49,713 bases of DNA from an uncultured Eubacteriales bacterium (GCA_902765735.1 CACXBB010000031.1:1-49713), one strand, 5' to 3'; numbered from the stretch's first letter, positions 6,172 to 15,281 are shown. Notes: generated from the sequence alone by a model not told the origin. Numbers and translations: made by a program.

Positions 6172-8382
6172 ATGGGTTGGTTTGACGAACAGATCCGGCA
6201 GCGCATGAAGCACGACGAGGAGGTCTTTGAGGACTCCTTTGCGCGCGTGGCCAGCTCGGTGCTGGGGGGCAGGGAGGCGTCCTGGCTGCACGACAGGCGG
6301 CTGGAGGCCAGGCAGGCGCTGGACGAGATACTGAAATACTACCGCTACAAGCCCGCCGAGATTCCGGAGGAGATCACGGACCCGGAGGCGCAGTTTGAGT
6401 ACGCCCTTCGGCCGGTGGGGCTGATGACCCGCGACGTGGCGCTCACGGAGGGCTGGTACAAGGACGCCTACGGGCCCATGCTGGGGTTTTTGAGGGATTC
6501 CGGCGCGGCGGTGGCGCTGCTGCCGGGCCGACTGCACGGCTACCGCTTCACCGACCCGGACACCGGCAGGCAGGTGCGGGTCACGAGGCAGAACGCCGGG
6601 CGGCTGGACCGTGCGGCGCTGTGCTTCTACCGGCCCCTGCCCATGAAGAAGCTGGGCATCCCCGACCTGCTCGCGTACCTGAGAAGCTGCATCACCAACG
6701 GCGACATCGCGGTGATCATGCTGGCCACCCTGGCGGTGGTGCTGGTGGGCATGATCGAGCCGAAGGTGGCCGAGGTGCTCACCGGGCCCGTGCTCAAGAG
6801 CAAAAACCTGTCGCTTCTGGTGGGCATGGCGGTGTTCCTGATCGCCTCTGCGTTCGCGTCGCAGCTTTTGCAGGTCACCAAGGACCTGCTGACCCAGCGC
6901 ATCTCCCAGAAGACTTCGATGGCCGTGGAGGCCTCGGTGATGATGCGCATACTCTCGCTGCCGGTCAGCTTCTTCCGGCGGTTTTCCTCCGGCGAGCTCT
7001 CGAGCCGCGCGGACTCCGTGGGCTCCCTGTGCGAGATGCTGCTGGACAACACCATGTTCACCGGGCTGACCTCGCTGATGTCGCTGATGTACATCAGCCA
7101 GATCTTCGGCTTTGCGCCGGCGCTGGTGTGGCCCTCCATCATCATCATCGTGGTCACGGTGCTCTTGAGCCTGGTCACCTCGCTTGCGCAGATCCGCATC
7201 TCCCGGCGGAAGATGAAGCTCAGCGCCGCCGAGTCCGGCATGAGCTACGCAATGGTCAGCGGCATCCAGAAGATCCGCCTCTCCGGGGCGGAGAAGCGCG
7301 CCTTTGCCCGCTGGGCCGGACTGTACGCGCAGAACACCGAGCTGGAGTACAACCCGCCGCCGTTTTTAAAGCTCAACAGCGTGTTGAACACCGGCATCAT
7401 GCTGGCGGGCAACATCGTATTGTACTACATCGCCGCCCGCACCGGCGTTGCCCCCAACGAATACTTCGCCTTCAGCGCCGCCTACGGGCGGGTGATGGGC
7501 GCCTTCTCCGCGATGGCCGGCATCGCCATCGCGGTGGCCTCGATACCGCCGGTGCTGGAGATGGCGGAGCCCATCCTCAAGGCCGAGCCGGAGGTCACCG
7601 CCGACAAGGAGGTCATCACAAAGGTCAGCGGCGGTATCGAGCTGAGCCATGTCTCCTTCCGCTACGAGCCGGACGCGCCCTGCGTATTGAACGACCTGTC
7701 GCTCAGGATCAGGTCGGGGGAGTACGTCGCCATCGTGGGCCGCACGGGCTGCGGCAAGTCCACGCTGGTCAAGCTGCTGCTGGGCTTTGAGACGCCGGAG
7801 AAGGGCGCGATCTACTACGACGGCAAGAACCTCAAGCGCATTGACCCCAAGTCCCTGCGCAAGCAGATGGGTGTGGTGATCCAGAACGGGCAGCTCATCC
7901 AGGGGGACATCTACTCCAATATCGTCATCTCCGCGCCCCAGCTCACCCTCGACGACGCCTGGGCCGCGGCGGAGATCGCCGGCATCGCCGACGACATCCG
8001 GGAAATGCCCATGGGCATGCAGACCATCATCTCCGAGGGGCAGGGCGGCATCTCCGGCGGCCAGAAGCAGCGGCTGATGATTGCCCGGGCCATCGCCCCC
8101 AAGCCGAGGATACTGATCTTCGACGAGGCCACCAGCGCCCTGGACAACAAGACCCAGAAGCAGGTGTCCGAGGCGCTGGACGCGCTCAAGTGCACGCGCA
8201 TCGTGATCGCCCACCGGCTGTCCACCATCCGCCACTGCGACCGCATACTGGTGATGGACGGCGGCGCGATCGTCGAGCAGGGCACCTACGACCAGCTCAT
8301 CGCCCAGAACGGCCGCTTCGCCGAGCTCGTCGCAAGGCAGAGGCTGGATGATACGAAGGAACCTGAGGCGGAGAATGTATAA
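6172..8382 (+). CDS. NHLP-type ABC transporter, second subunit without peptidase
   Basis: A 736-residue half-transporter of the NHLM ABC2 type. The first 160 or so residues are a soluble region in place of the C39 peptidase. Then come about six membrane segments (from about 175 to 470) and an ATPase with Walker A GRTGCGKST near 523, signature ISGGQ at 627, Walker B Asp 651 and Glu 652, and an H-loop in AHRLSTIR. ATG at 6172 is preceded by agggag at good spacing. It should pair with the peptidase subunit at 3523 to export a processed peptide. The stop TAA is followed within a few bases by another repeat-rich stretch. Confidence 0.92.
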   Translation: MGWFDEQIRQRMKHDEEVFEDSFARVASSVLGGREASWLHDRRLEARQALDEILKYYRYKPAEIPEEITDPEAQFEYALRPVGLMTRDVALTEGWYKDAYGPMLGFLRDSGAAVALLPGRLHGYRFTDPDTGRQVRVTRQNAGRLDRAALCFYRPLPMKKLGIPDLLAYLRSCITNGDIAVIMLATLAVVLVGMIEPKVAEVLTGPVLKSKNLSLLVGMAVFLIASAFASQLLQVTKDLLTQRISQKTSMAVEASVMMRILSLPVSFFRRFSSGELSSRADSVGSLCEMLLDNTMFTGLTSLMSLMYISQIFGFAPALVWPSIIIIVVTVLLSLVTSLAQIRISRRKMKLSAAESGMSYAMVSGIQKIRLSGAEKRAFARWAGLYAQNTELEYNPPPFLKLNSVLNTGIMLAGNIVLYYIAARTGVAPNEYFAFSAAYGRVMGAFSAMAGIAIAVASIPPVLEMAEPILKAEPEVTADKEVITKVSGGIELSHVSFRYEPDAPCVLNDLSLRIRSGEYVAIVGRTGCGKSTLVKLLLGFETPEKGAIYYDGKNLKRIDPKSLRKQMGVVIQNGQLIQGDIYSNIVISAPQLTLDDAWAAAEIAGIADDIREMPMGMQTIISEGQGGISGGQKQRLMIARAIAPKPRILIFDEATSALDNKTQKQVSEALDALKCTRIVIAHRLSTIRHCDRILVMDGGAIVEQGTYDQLIAQNGRFAELVARQRLDDTKEPEAENV

Positions 8383-8383
8383 G

Positions 8384-8616
8384 GTATTAGAGTGTGTTTC
8401 TAAATGCCGGGAGATGCAGTTTCGAGCGGATTTGGCTGCATTTCAAGGCGATTTTCCGCAGGCTTAGTGGGGCTAAGTCAAGGGAAATTGGGAATTGGGA
8501 ATGGAGAATTCCGGTGGAAATCCCTCGGATTTCTTTTGATAAAAGGGTTACGATGAAATGTATGTTCATTGGCTATTCAGGCATTCTGTAATTCCCCATT
8601 CCCCATTCCCAATTTA
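8384..8616. repeat. Non-coding repeat unit with inverted heptamer ends
   Basis: Just after the ABC stop comes tattagagtgtgtttct, similar to the sequence at 98-112 (inverted). At 8482-8510 lie ggga-type heptamers gggaatt, gggaatg, gagaatt. At 8590-8610 the same words occur inverted, reading inward from the right gggaatg, gggaatg, gggaatt. The 79 bases between hold no gene. A 50-codon frame from 8404 has no ribosome binding site and is not credited. The layout matches the unit at 5714 but without cargo. Confidence 0.65.
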
Positions 8617-8640
8617 TAAATGAACAAGGAGGTCACAATC

Positions 8641-9615
8641 ATGAAGAAACTAATGTGCGTACTAATGGTGCTGTCGCTGCTGCTGTGCGGCATGGCGCTG
8701 GCGGAGGCGGAGCGGTCCTTCGAGGGCCGCTGGGTGTGCGAGCGGGCCGCCATCGACATCGCCGACATCGGCGACGTCTACGACGTGAAGGTGGTCTGGG
8801 GCAACAGTGCCTTTGATCAGACCGAGTGGCACTACACCTGCCTGTTCGACGTCGAGCGCAACCTGCTGTACAGCAGCGAGCCCGGCACGAAGGAGATCGT
8901 CGGCTGCGACGAGAACGGGGCGCGCACCGTGCTCTCGACGGAGTACGAGGACGGCGCGGCCACCTTCGCCCTGGACGACGACGGCATGCTGATCTGGGAC
9001 GACGCCAAGGAGCACGCCGCCGAGGGCATGCGGTTCGAGCGCGGCGTGGACCCCGGGGAGTTCACGAACGCCCAGAAGGTCATCGCCCCGATGGACACCG
9101 ACATAGACCTGAGCGACGGCACCTATCCCGTCGGCTTCGACCGCGGGGACGTGAAGGACGGCGGCATTGCCGACGTGAGCATCTACACCGTGGACTGCTA
9201 CGACATCGTGGACGTGGCGCAGATGACCGTGGGCGACGCCTTCACCGTGGAGGGCGTCACGATCGACATCACGAGCCTCGAGGCGGGCGACGACGGCAGC
9301 GTCATCATCAACGGCGGCATGGACGGGGACGGCTACATCCTCCGCGCCTTCGACGAGGAAAACTGCTACAAGGTCGTGGAGAACGACGATTTCAACACCT
9401 TCACCGTGCGCGACGTGCAGACCCTGCCCTTCGCGGAGGACGTGGTGTACACCGACGGCTGGGACATCGAAAAGGACCCGGTGACCGTCACCGGCATCGA
9501 GGCCGTGACCGCGGCCATCGCGGAATCTGAGGACGAATACTACGACCCGTACAGCACCGAGATGCGGTTCGTGGACGGCAGGATCGCCGAGATCAACCGC
9601 GAGTACGTGCCGTGA
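8641..9615 (+). CDS. Secreted protein of unknown function
   Basis: A 324-residue protein with a clear signal peptide (lysines at the start, hydrophobic stretch about 4-18, AxA-type site near ALAEA at 21-25). The cysteine in SLLLCGM does not sit in a proper lipobox, so it is probably released and not lipid-anchored. The rest is acidic, beta-rich and without motifs that I recognise; the start FEGRWVCERA looks like a lipocalin-like or META-like strand pattern, but this is weak. The start at 8641 follows aaggagg at 7 bases; an ATG at 8620 is upstream of that site and is rejected. It stands between the NHLP exporter and a GH13 gene; a link to either is possible but unproved. Confidence 0.75.
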   Translation: MKKLMCVLMVLSLLLCGMALAEAERSFEGRWVCERAAIDIADIGDVYDVKVVWGNSAFDQTEWHYTCLFDVERNLLYSSEPGTKEIVGCDENGARTVLSTEYEDGAATFALDDDGMLIWDDAKEHAAEGMRFERGVDPGEFTNAQKVIAPMDTDIDLSDGTYPVGFDRGDVKDGGIADVSIYTVDCYDIVDVAQMTVGDAFTVEGVTIDITSLEAGDDGSVIINGGMDGDGYILRAFDEENCYKVVENDDFNTFTVRDVQTLPFAEDVVYTDGWDIEKDPVTVTGIEAVTAAIAESEDEYYDPYSTEMRFVDGRIAEINREYVP

Positions 9616-9641
9616 CGTGACGACGGAGGTCGGCTGAATCC

Positions 9642-11693
9642 ATGAATCAACCCTATAACGAACAGGACGCGCTGCTGTCGTCCGTATTCCACGACGGCAC
9701 GGCGCTGTTCAGGCAGCCCGCCGAGCCGGAGGCGGGGGACCGTGTGGCGCTGCGGCTGCGCCTCCGGCGGGATGCGGAGGCGGAGGTGTCGCTGCTCAGG
9801 GGCCTCCCCGCCGCGCGCATCGGCATGGCAAAGACCGGCAGCGACGCCTGCTTTGACTGGTACGAAGCCGCGCTGGACTGCCCGGAGGAACCGGTGTACT
9901 ACGCCTTCCTGATCGAATGGCGGGGGCGCTTTATACACTTCGACCGGCTGGGGGCCCGGTGGGTGGACTGCCCGCCCGCCCCGGACCCGGCGGGGGCCTT
10001 TAAAATCATCCCGGGCTTTCACGTGCCGGAGTGGTCCGTGGGGGCGGTGCAGTACCAGATACTGCCGGATCGCTTCAGAAACGGCGACCCCGGTAACGAC
10101 GTGCGCGACCGGGAATACTGGTATGCCCATGCCCCCATACGCCACGCCCCCGGCTGGGACGCCCCGCCGGAGGCCGACGACTACCACTGCCAGTACGGCG
10201 GCGACCTGGTGGGCGTGCTGGAAAAGCTGGACTACCTGCAATCGCTGGGGGTGGAGGCCATCTACTTCAACCCCATATTCGTGTCGCCCTCCGCCCACAA
10301 GTACGACACCCAGGACTACGCTCACGTGGACCCGCACCTGACGGTCATCCCCGTCGATCAGGGGGACATCCTGGCCTGCGGGGATCACGACAACGCCCAC
10401 GCCACCCTTTACATCACCCGCACCACCGACCCGGACAACCTGAGCGCCGGCGACGCCTGGTTCGCCGGCTTCTGCCGGGAGCTGCACCGCCGGGGCATGC
10501 GGGTCATACTGGACGGCGTGTTCAACCACTGCGGCTCCTTTCACCGCTGGATGGACCGGGAGGGCGTCTACGGCGGCACGGACGGGGCTTTCGGGCATCC
10601 AGACAGCCCGTACCGGGGGTACTTTGCCTTCCGCGACGATCACGGCTATCAGTGCTGGTGGGACATCGAGACCCTGCCCAAGCTGTGCTACGAGCAGTCC
10701 GACGCCCTGTGCGGACAGATCCTCAGCATAGCGGAGAAGTGGGTCGCGCCGCCGTACAGCATCGACGGCTGGCGGCTGGACGTGGCCGCCGACCTGGGCC
10801 GGACGCCGGAGTTCAACCACCTGTTCTGGAAGGCGTTTCGACGCCGGGTGAAGGCCGTCAACCCCAAGGTGCTGATCATCGCGGAGCACTACGGCAACCC
10901 CTCGGCCTGGCTGGACGGGGACGAGTGGGACACCGTGATGAACTACGACGCCTTCATGGACCCGCTGTCGTTCTTCTTAACGGGCATGGAGAAGCACTCG
11001 GACTACCGACGGGAGGATTTATACCAGAACGGCATGGCGTTTTTCCACACGATATTCGAGGCCATGTCCCGCATGCCCACGCCCTCGGTGTACTGCGCCA
11101 TGGACGAGCTGAGCAACCACGACCACAGCCGCTTTCTGACCCGCACCAACGGCCGGATCGGGCGGATGAACACCGTGGGGCGGGAAGCAGCCTCCGAGGG
11201 CGTCCGCCCCGAGGTGTTCCGGGAGGCGGCGGTGATCCAGATGACCTGGCCCGGCGCGCCGACGATCTACTACGGTGACGAGGCCGGGCTCACCGGCTGG
11301 ACCGACCCCGACAACCGCCGCACCTATCCCTGGGGCCACGAGGACCGGGCGATGATCGAATTCACCCGGGCGCTGGTGCGCGTGCGGCAGGCGCTGCCGG
11401 TCCTCAGGCGCGGCAGCGTGAAGCCCCTGTGCGCCGGGTACGGCTACATCGCCTACGGGCGGTTCGACGCCGAGAGCGCCGTCGCCGTGGCCTGCAACAA
11501 CACTGAGCGCCCCATGCGGCTCGACCTGCCGCTTCGGGACCTGGGCATCTCCGACGGCACGGAGATCGTCGTGCGCTTTGTCAGCACCGAAGCGGGCTAT
11601 GAGGCTAACGACGCCCCCGCGGGCGTGGTCAAAGAGGGCGTGCTGCGCTATGACGCGCCGGTGTACAGCGCCGCGATCCTGACGCCGGTGTGA
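9642..11693 (+). CDS. GH13 alpha-glucan hydrolase, neopullulanase/cyclomaltodextrinase-like
   Basis: A 683-residue alpha-amylase family enzyme. An N-terminal beta-sandwich (about 1-125, of the CBM34 kind) precedes the (beta/alpha)8 barrel. Conserved regions are visible: DGVFNH (D291), GWRLDVAAD with nucleophile D380, IIAEHYG with acid/base E415, and SNHDHSR with D494. A C-terminal beta domain ends the protein. Such enzymes cut maltooligosaccharides, cyclodextrins or pullulan. With no signal peptide it is cytoplasmic and likely acts on imported oligosaccharides. The ribosome binding site cggaggt is 13 bases before the ATG, a bit far. Only 26 bases separate it from the secreted-protein gene, so they may be cotranscribed. 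Confidence 0.9.
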   Translation: MNQPYNEQDALLSSVFHDGTALFRQPAEPEAGDRVALRLRLRRDAEAEVSLLRGLPAARIGMAKTGSDACFDWYEAALDCPEEPVYYAFLIEWRGRFIHFDRLGARWVDCPPAPDPAGAFKIIPGFHVPEWSVGAVQYQILPDRFRNGDPGNDVRDREYWYAHAPIRHAPGWDAPPEADDYHCQYGGDLVGVLEKLDYLQSLGVEAIYFNPIFVSPSAHKYDTQDYAHVDPHLTVIPVDQGDILACGDHDNAHATLYITRTTDPDNLSAGDAWFAGFCRELHRRGMRVILDGVFNHCGSFHRWMDREGVYGGTDGAFGHPDSPYRGYFAFRDDHGYQCWWDIETLPKLCYEQSDALCGQILSIAEKWVAPPYSIDGWRLDVAADLGRTPEFNHLFWKAFRRRVKAVNPKVLIIAEHYGNPSAWLDGDEWDTVMNYDAFMDPLSFFLTGMEKHSDYRREDLYQNGMAFFHTIFEAMSRMPTPSVYCAMDELSNHDHSRFLTRTNGRIGRMNTVGREAASEGVRPEVFREAAVIQMTWPGAPTIYYGDEAGLTGWTDPDNRRTYPWGHEDRAMIEFTRALVRVRQALPVLRRGSVKPLCAGYGYIAYGRFDAESAVAVACNNTERPMRLDLPLRDLGISDGTEIVVRFVSTEAGYEANDAPAGVVKEGVLRYDAPVYSAAILTPV

Positions 11694-11713
11694 CACATGG
11701 ATGTTGATTTCAT

Positions 11714-11814
11714 TACGACGGCCCGGATACCGTAGGGGCGGGCGATGAGGGGATCGCCCCTACGACGGCCCGGATACCGTAGGGGCGATCCCCTGATCGC
11801 CCGTCGTTGCGGAA
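11714..11814. repeat. Direct and inverted REP-like repeats between GH13 and the GH67 remnant
   Basis: The phrase acgacggcccggataccg followed by taggggcg occurs twice in direct order (from about 11715 and 11761). Between and after them lie the palindrome-type cores gggcgatgaggggatcgccc and ggggcgatcccctgatcgcc in opposite orientation. The same core recurs at 39232-39252 and at 47090-47155. Confidence 0.8.
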
Positions 11815-11838
11815 CCGAAGGATCATGGAGGCAGGACA

Positions 11839-12720
11839 ATGGGTGATACCTGGCGCGGATGGCTGGCGCGGCTGGGCGACGGGCCCGCGCGCGACGGCAG
11901 GGACCCCGCGGAGACGGCGGCGCTGGAGCTTCAGTCGGCGTGTCCGGTGCTGGGGGCGGAGACGCCCGCGCTCCGGGTCGAGCCGGCGATGGGGGAGGGC
12001 TACGCCGTCACCCGGGAGGCGGGCGGCGCGGTCATCACCGGCGGGGCGGTCGGCGTGCTCTACGGGACCTACGCCTGGCTGCTGGCCCTGGCGACCGGCG
12101 GGGGTGTGCCCGAGGGCGTGCAGCGCCCCTTCTACCCGCTGCGCATGCTGGACGCCTGGGACAACGTGGACGGCACCGTCGAGCGGGGCTACTCGGGCCG
12201 GTCGCTGTGGTTCGAGGGCGGGGCGTTCTCGTGGGAGCCCGCGCGCATACGGCTGCTGGGGCGGCTTATGGCCTCGGTGGGCGTCAACGTGCTGTGCGTC
12301 AACAATGTCAACGTGAAGGACGGCGCGGAACGTCTGATCGAGGATCAGCTGCCCGGCCTGGCGCGGCTGGCGGACGCCCTCCGGCCCTACGGCGTGCGGC
12401 TGATGGTCTCGGTCAGCTTCGCCCAGCCGCTTATGCGGGGTCTGCCCACCGCCGACCCGCTGGACGAAGGCGTGGCGGCCTGGTGGTGCGCGCGGGCGGA
12501 CGCGGTCTGGGCAGCCGTGCCCGACCTGGCGGGCTTCCTGGTGAAGGCGGACAGCGAGCATCGCCCCGGCCCGTTCACCTACGGCCGCAGCCACGCTGAG
12601 GGCGCGAACATGCTGGCCCGGGCCGTCGCGCCCCACGGCGGCGTGCTGGTGTGGCGGGCCTTCGTGTACAACTGCGCCCAGGACTGGCGCGACCACGCCA
12701 CCGACCGCCCGAAGGCTGCC
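11839..12720 (+). pseudogene. Alpha-glucuronidase (GH67) 5' fragment
   Basis: About 294 residues match the N-terminal domain and first part of the barrel of GH67 alpha-glucuronidases: YPLRMLDAWDNVDGTVERGY, NNVNV, GFLVKADSE, PGPFTYGRSHAEGANMLARA, VYNCAQDWRDHATDR. The full enzyme is roughly 680-700 residues, so the second half, with the later catalytic Asp and Glu, is absent. Immediately after DRPKAA the frame changes, without a stop, into the middle of an ABC permease. The ATG has a normal ribosome binding site (ggagg). GH67 enzymes remove methylglucuronic acid from xylan fragments, so this genome probably once handled glucuronoxylan here. It cannot be a working enzyme as read. Confidence 0.85.
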
Positions 12721-13297
12721 TGCGTCACCTACCTGCCGCACTTTCTGTCGCTGGTGATCGTGGTGTCCATGGCGCAGAACGTATTCTCCTCCGACGGCGC
12801 GGTCAACCAGCTCCTGCTGGCCCTGGGCATCATCAGGGAACCGGTGTTCTGGCAGGGGCGAGGGCAAGTACTTCTGGTGGCTGGTGGGCTTTATCAACGT
12901 CTGGAAGGAGATGGGCTGGAACTCCATCATCTACATCTCCACCATGACCTCCATCGACCCCAGCCTCTACGAGGCCGCCGCCATCGACGGCGCGGGCCGG
13001 CTGCAGAAGATACTGCACGTCACGCTGCCGGGCATCAAGAGCACCTTCGTGGTGCTGCTGATCATGAACATCGGCCACCTGATGGAGGCCGGGTTCGAGA
13101 TCCAGTACCTGATGGGCCAGAACCTGGTGGTGGACTGGTCCCAGACCATCGACGTGTTCGTGATGAAGTACGGCATCTCCAAGCAGCAGTACTCGGTGGC
13201 CGTGGCGGCGGGCATGTTCAAGAGCGTGGTGTCCATACTCCTGCTCTTCCTGGCCAACTTTATCGCCAGGAAGCTGGACGAGGACACGCTGATATAG
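12721..13297 (+). pseudogene. LplB-type sugar ABC permease, 5'-truncated and frameshifted
   Basis: From CVTYLPHFLSLVIVVSM onward the sequence is the central and C-terminal part of an LplB/YtcP-family permease (usual length about 300 residues); the N-terminal third is missing, replaced by the GH67 fragment. A single-base frameshift lies in the g-run near 12855-12859: the first frame ends its homology at EPVFWQ and the next frame resumes as EGKYFWWLVGFINVWKEMGW. The EAA loop EAAAIDGAG, which docks on the ATPase, is intact in the second frame, which ends at a normal stop just before lplC. Either this is real decay or an assembly join plus a homopolymer error. Confidence 0.8.
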
Positions 13298-13309
13298 GGA
13301 GGGATGGAC

Positions 13310-14227
13310 ATGACGACCGAAAAGCTGACCTATAAAAAGCCCCGGCTGCAGGGCGACGTGGTGTTCCCGATCATCAACGGCATCGTGCTCTGCCTGATCA
13401 TGTTCGTCACGCTCTACCCGGTGCTCAACACCGTGGCCATCTCCTTCAACGACGGCACCGACGCCCTGCGCGGCGGCATCGGGCTGTGGCCCCGGGTGTG
13501 GTCCTTCAAGAGCTACCAGTCCCTGCTGGCCGATCCCGCCACCTATCAGGCGGCCTGGATCTCCATGAGCCGCACCGCCATCACCACGATACTGAACCTC
13601 GTGCTCACCAGCATGCTGGCGTTCACGCTGTCCCGCAGGGAGTACGTGCTGCGCAAGTTCATCACACTGGTGATGGTGCTCACCATGTACGTCAACGCCG
13701 GGCTGATCCCCAACTACCTGCTGATCTCCAAGACGCTGAACCTGTCCAAGAGCTATTGGGTGTACATCGTCCCGACGATGTTCTCCTGCTTCAACATGAT
13801 CGTGCTGCGCACCTACATCTGCGGGCTGCCCGAAGCGCTGGTGGAGTCGGCGCGCATCGACGGCGCGGGGGATTTCCGCATCTTCTGGCAGATCATCTTC
13901 CCGCTGTGCAAGCCCGTGCTGGCCACGGTGGCGCTGTTCGTGGCCGTGGGCAGCTGGAACCAGTGGTTCGACACCCACCTCTATAACGCCGGCAAGCCCC
14001 ACCTGCACACCCTGCAATACCTGCTCAAGCTCAAGCTGGCCACCACCCAGGCCAGCGCCAACGCGGCCAAGTCCTCCGCGGACGCCATGAAGTCCACCAC
14101 CCAGATGACGCCCATCACCATACGCTGCGCCATCACCATGGTCTCCGCCGTGCCGATACTGATCGTCTATCCCTTCCTGCAGCGCTACTTTGTCACCGGC
14201 ATGGTGCTGGGCAGCGTGAAAGGGTAG
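13310..14227 (+). CDS. Carbohydrate ABC transporter permease, LplC/YtcP type
   Basis: A 305-residue inner-membrane permease of the CUT1 family with about six membrane segments and the ATPase-docking EAA loop seen as EALVESARIDGAGDF. It should pair with an LplB-type partner and a lipoprotein binding protein to import oligosaccharides, probably acidic xylo-oligosaccharides given the GH67 remnant. The partner directly upstream is broken and no binding protein follows, so the transporter is likely incomplete here. Start at 13310 chosen because agggaggg lies 6-7 bases ahead; the ATG at 13304 abuts that site. An extra segment rich in Ala/Ser/Lys (about 245-262) precedes the last membrane helix. Confidence 0.88.
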   Translation: MTTEKLTYKKPRLQGDVVFPIINGIVLCLIMFVTLYPVLNTVAISFNDGTDALRGGIGLWPRVWSFKSYQSLLADPATYQAAWISMSRTAITTILNLVLTSMLAFTLSRREYVLRKFITLVMVLTMYVNAGLIPNYLLISKTLNLSKSYWVYIVPTMFSCFNMIVLRTYICGLPEALVESARIDGAGDFRIFWQIIFPLCKPVLATVALFVAVGSWNQWFDTHLYNAGKPHLHTLQYLLKLKLATTQASANAAKSSADAMKSTTQMTPITIRCAITMVSAVPILIVYPFLQRYFVTGMVLGSVKG

Positions 14228-14251
14228 GTGCAGAGAATGAAATCACACAGA

Positions 14252-14288
14252 GATTGCCGTCAGGCGGAATGTTCGCCGGGCGGCAATC
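14252..14288 (+). other. Hairpin between the permease and yitT-like genes
   Basis: Arms gattgccgtcaggcg (14252-14266) and cgccgggcggcaatc (14274-14288) can form a strong stem. No T run follows, so it is not a normal intrinsic terminator; it may be a weak terminator or an RNA-processing or stability element. Confidence 0.4.
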
Positions 14289-14336
14289 GCCGTCCCGGGC
14301 GACTTTAACGCGATAACAGAATGATGGAGGTGCGCC

Positions 14337-15206
14337 ATGAAGGAGAAGCTGCGTCAGGAAGGCAAGAACGCCGCGCTGATCATACTGGGGCTTCTGATCG
14401 GTTCGCTGGCCTACAAGATGTATCTGATCCCCAACCAGGTGGTGTCCGGCGGCTTTACGGGCATCGGCCAGCTTTTAAACAGGTTCACCGGCTTGAGCGT
14501 GGGCACGGTGAACGTTTTGCTGAACGTGCCGCTGTTCATCATCTCGATGAAGTCCATGGGCATGCCCTTCGGCGTGCGCTCGCTGCTGGCCATGTTCGCC
14601 CTCTCGGCGCTGATCGACCTCATGCCCCTGCCCCCGGCCACCGACGACCTGCTGCTCGCGGCGGTGTACGGCGGCGTGACGATGGGCATCGGCTTCGGCC
14701 TCATACTCCGCGGCAGCGCCACCACCGGCGGCACGGACATGCTCTCGGCGCTTTTACACCGGATATTCCCCCAGATGCGCGTGAGCATCGGCATCTTCCT
14801 GATCGACGGGCTGGTGATCGTGGCCTCCGCCTTCGTGTTCGAGCCCCAGTCCGCCATGTACGGCCTGATCAGCGCCTTCATCGCCAACGTGCTGGTGGAC
14901 GTGGTGCTGGAGGGTCCCAACGCCGCCCACGCCTACTTCATCGTCTCCGATAAGAGCGACGCCATCGCCGAACGCATCATGTCCGAGATGGACCGCGGCG
15001 TCACGGCTTTAAACGCCATGGGCATGTACAAAAAGACCGAAAAGCGCGTGCTGCTGTGCGTGGTCAACCGCTTCCAGACCATGGTCCTCCGCCGCATCGT
15101 GTTCGCCGTGGACCCCGCGGCCTTCGTGTTTTCCACCCGCGCCAATGAGGTGCTGGGGGAGGGGTTCAGTACGTACATGGTACAGACGAAGAACAAGCAG
15201 GCATAA
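14337..15206 (+). CDS. YitT family membrane protein
   Basis: A 289-residue protein with five or six membrane segments in the first about 190 residues and a C-terminal DUF2179 domain (about 200-285). The family opening GLLIGSLAYKMYLIPNQVVSGGFTG and the later GSATTGGTDMLS are diagnostic. The transport role and substrate of YitT proteins are not established. The ATG follows atggagg. The stop at 15206 is 2 bases before a hairpin that covers the ribosome binding site of the very large next gene, which suggests translational coupling. Confidence 0.9.
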   Translation: MKEKLRQEGKNAALIILGLLIGSLAYKMYLIPNQVVSGGFTGIGQLLNRFTGLSVGTVNVLLNVPLFIISMKSMGMPFGVRSLLAMFALSALIDLMPLPPATDDLLLAAVYGGVTMGIGFGLILRGSATTGGTDMLSALLHRIFPQMRVSIGIFLIDGLVIVASAFVFEPQSAMYGLISAFIANVLVDVVLEGPNAAHAYFIVSDKSDAIAERIMSEMDRGVTALNAMGMYKKTEKRVLLCVVNRFQTMVLRRIVFAVDPAAFVFSTRANEVLGEGFSTYMVQTKNKQA

Positions 15207-15207
15207 T

Positions 15208-15274
15208 CCTCCCGGTATGATATCCACAACATCCGCACATAATACAAGATATCTGCCCATATCCTATCGGGAGG
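15208..15274 (+). promoter_or_regulatory. Hairpin masking the ribosome binding site of the glucan synthase-like gene
   Basis: Left arm cctcccggtatgatat (15208-15223) pairs with right arm atatcctatcgggagg (15259-15274), 13 of 16 positions by strict pairing. The right arm ends with the gggagg that serves the ATG at 15282. The left arm starts 2 bases after the preceding stop, so a ribosome ending there would free the site. There is no T run, so a terminator is unlikely. Confidence 0.5.
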
Positions 15275-15281
15275 TATTGTT

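Noticed and set aside
8404-8556. 50-codon open frame as an NHLP precursor peptide
   Set aside because: No ribosome site, no leader-like sequence, and it runs through the repeat unit.
8641-8715. Lipoprotein signal in the secreted protein
   Set aside because: The residues before the cysteine (SLLLC) do not form a lipobox; an AxA site fits better.
11839-13335. A single 498-residue fusion protein with a new function
   Set aside because: Neither half is complete and the permease part changes frame; a chimera of two broken genes is simpler.
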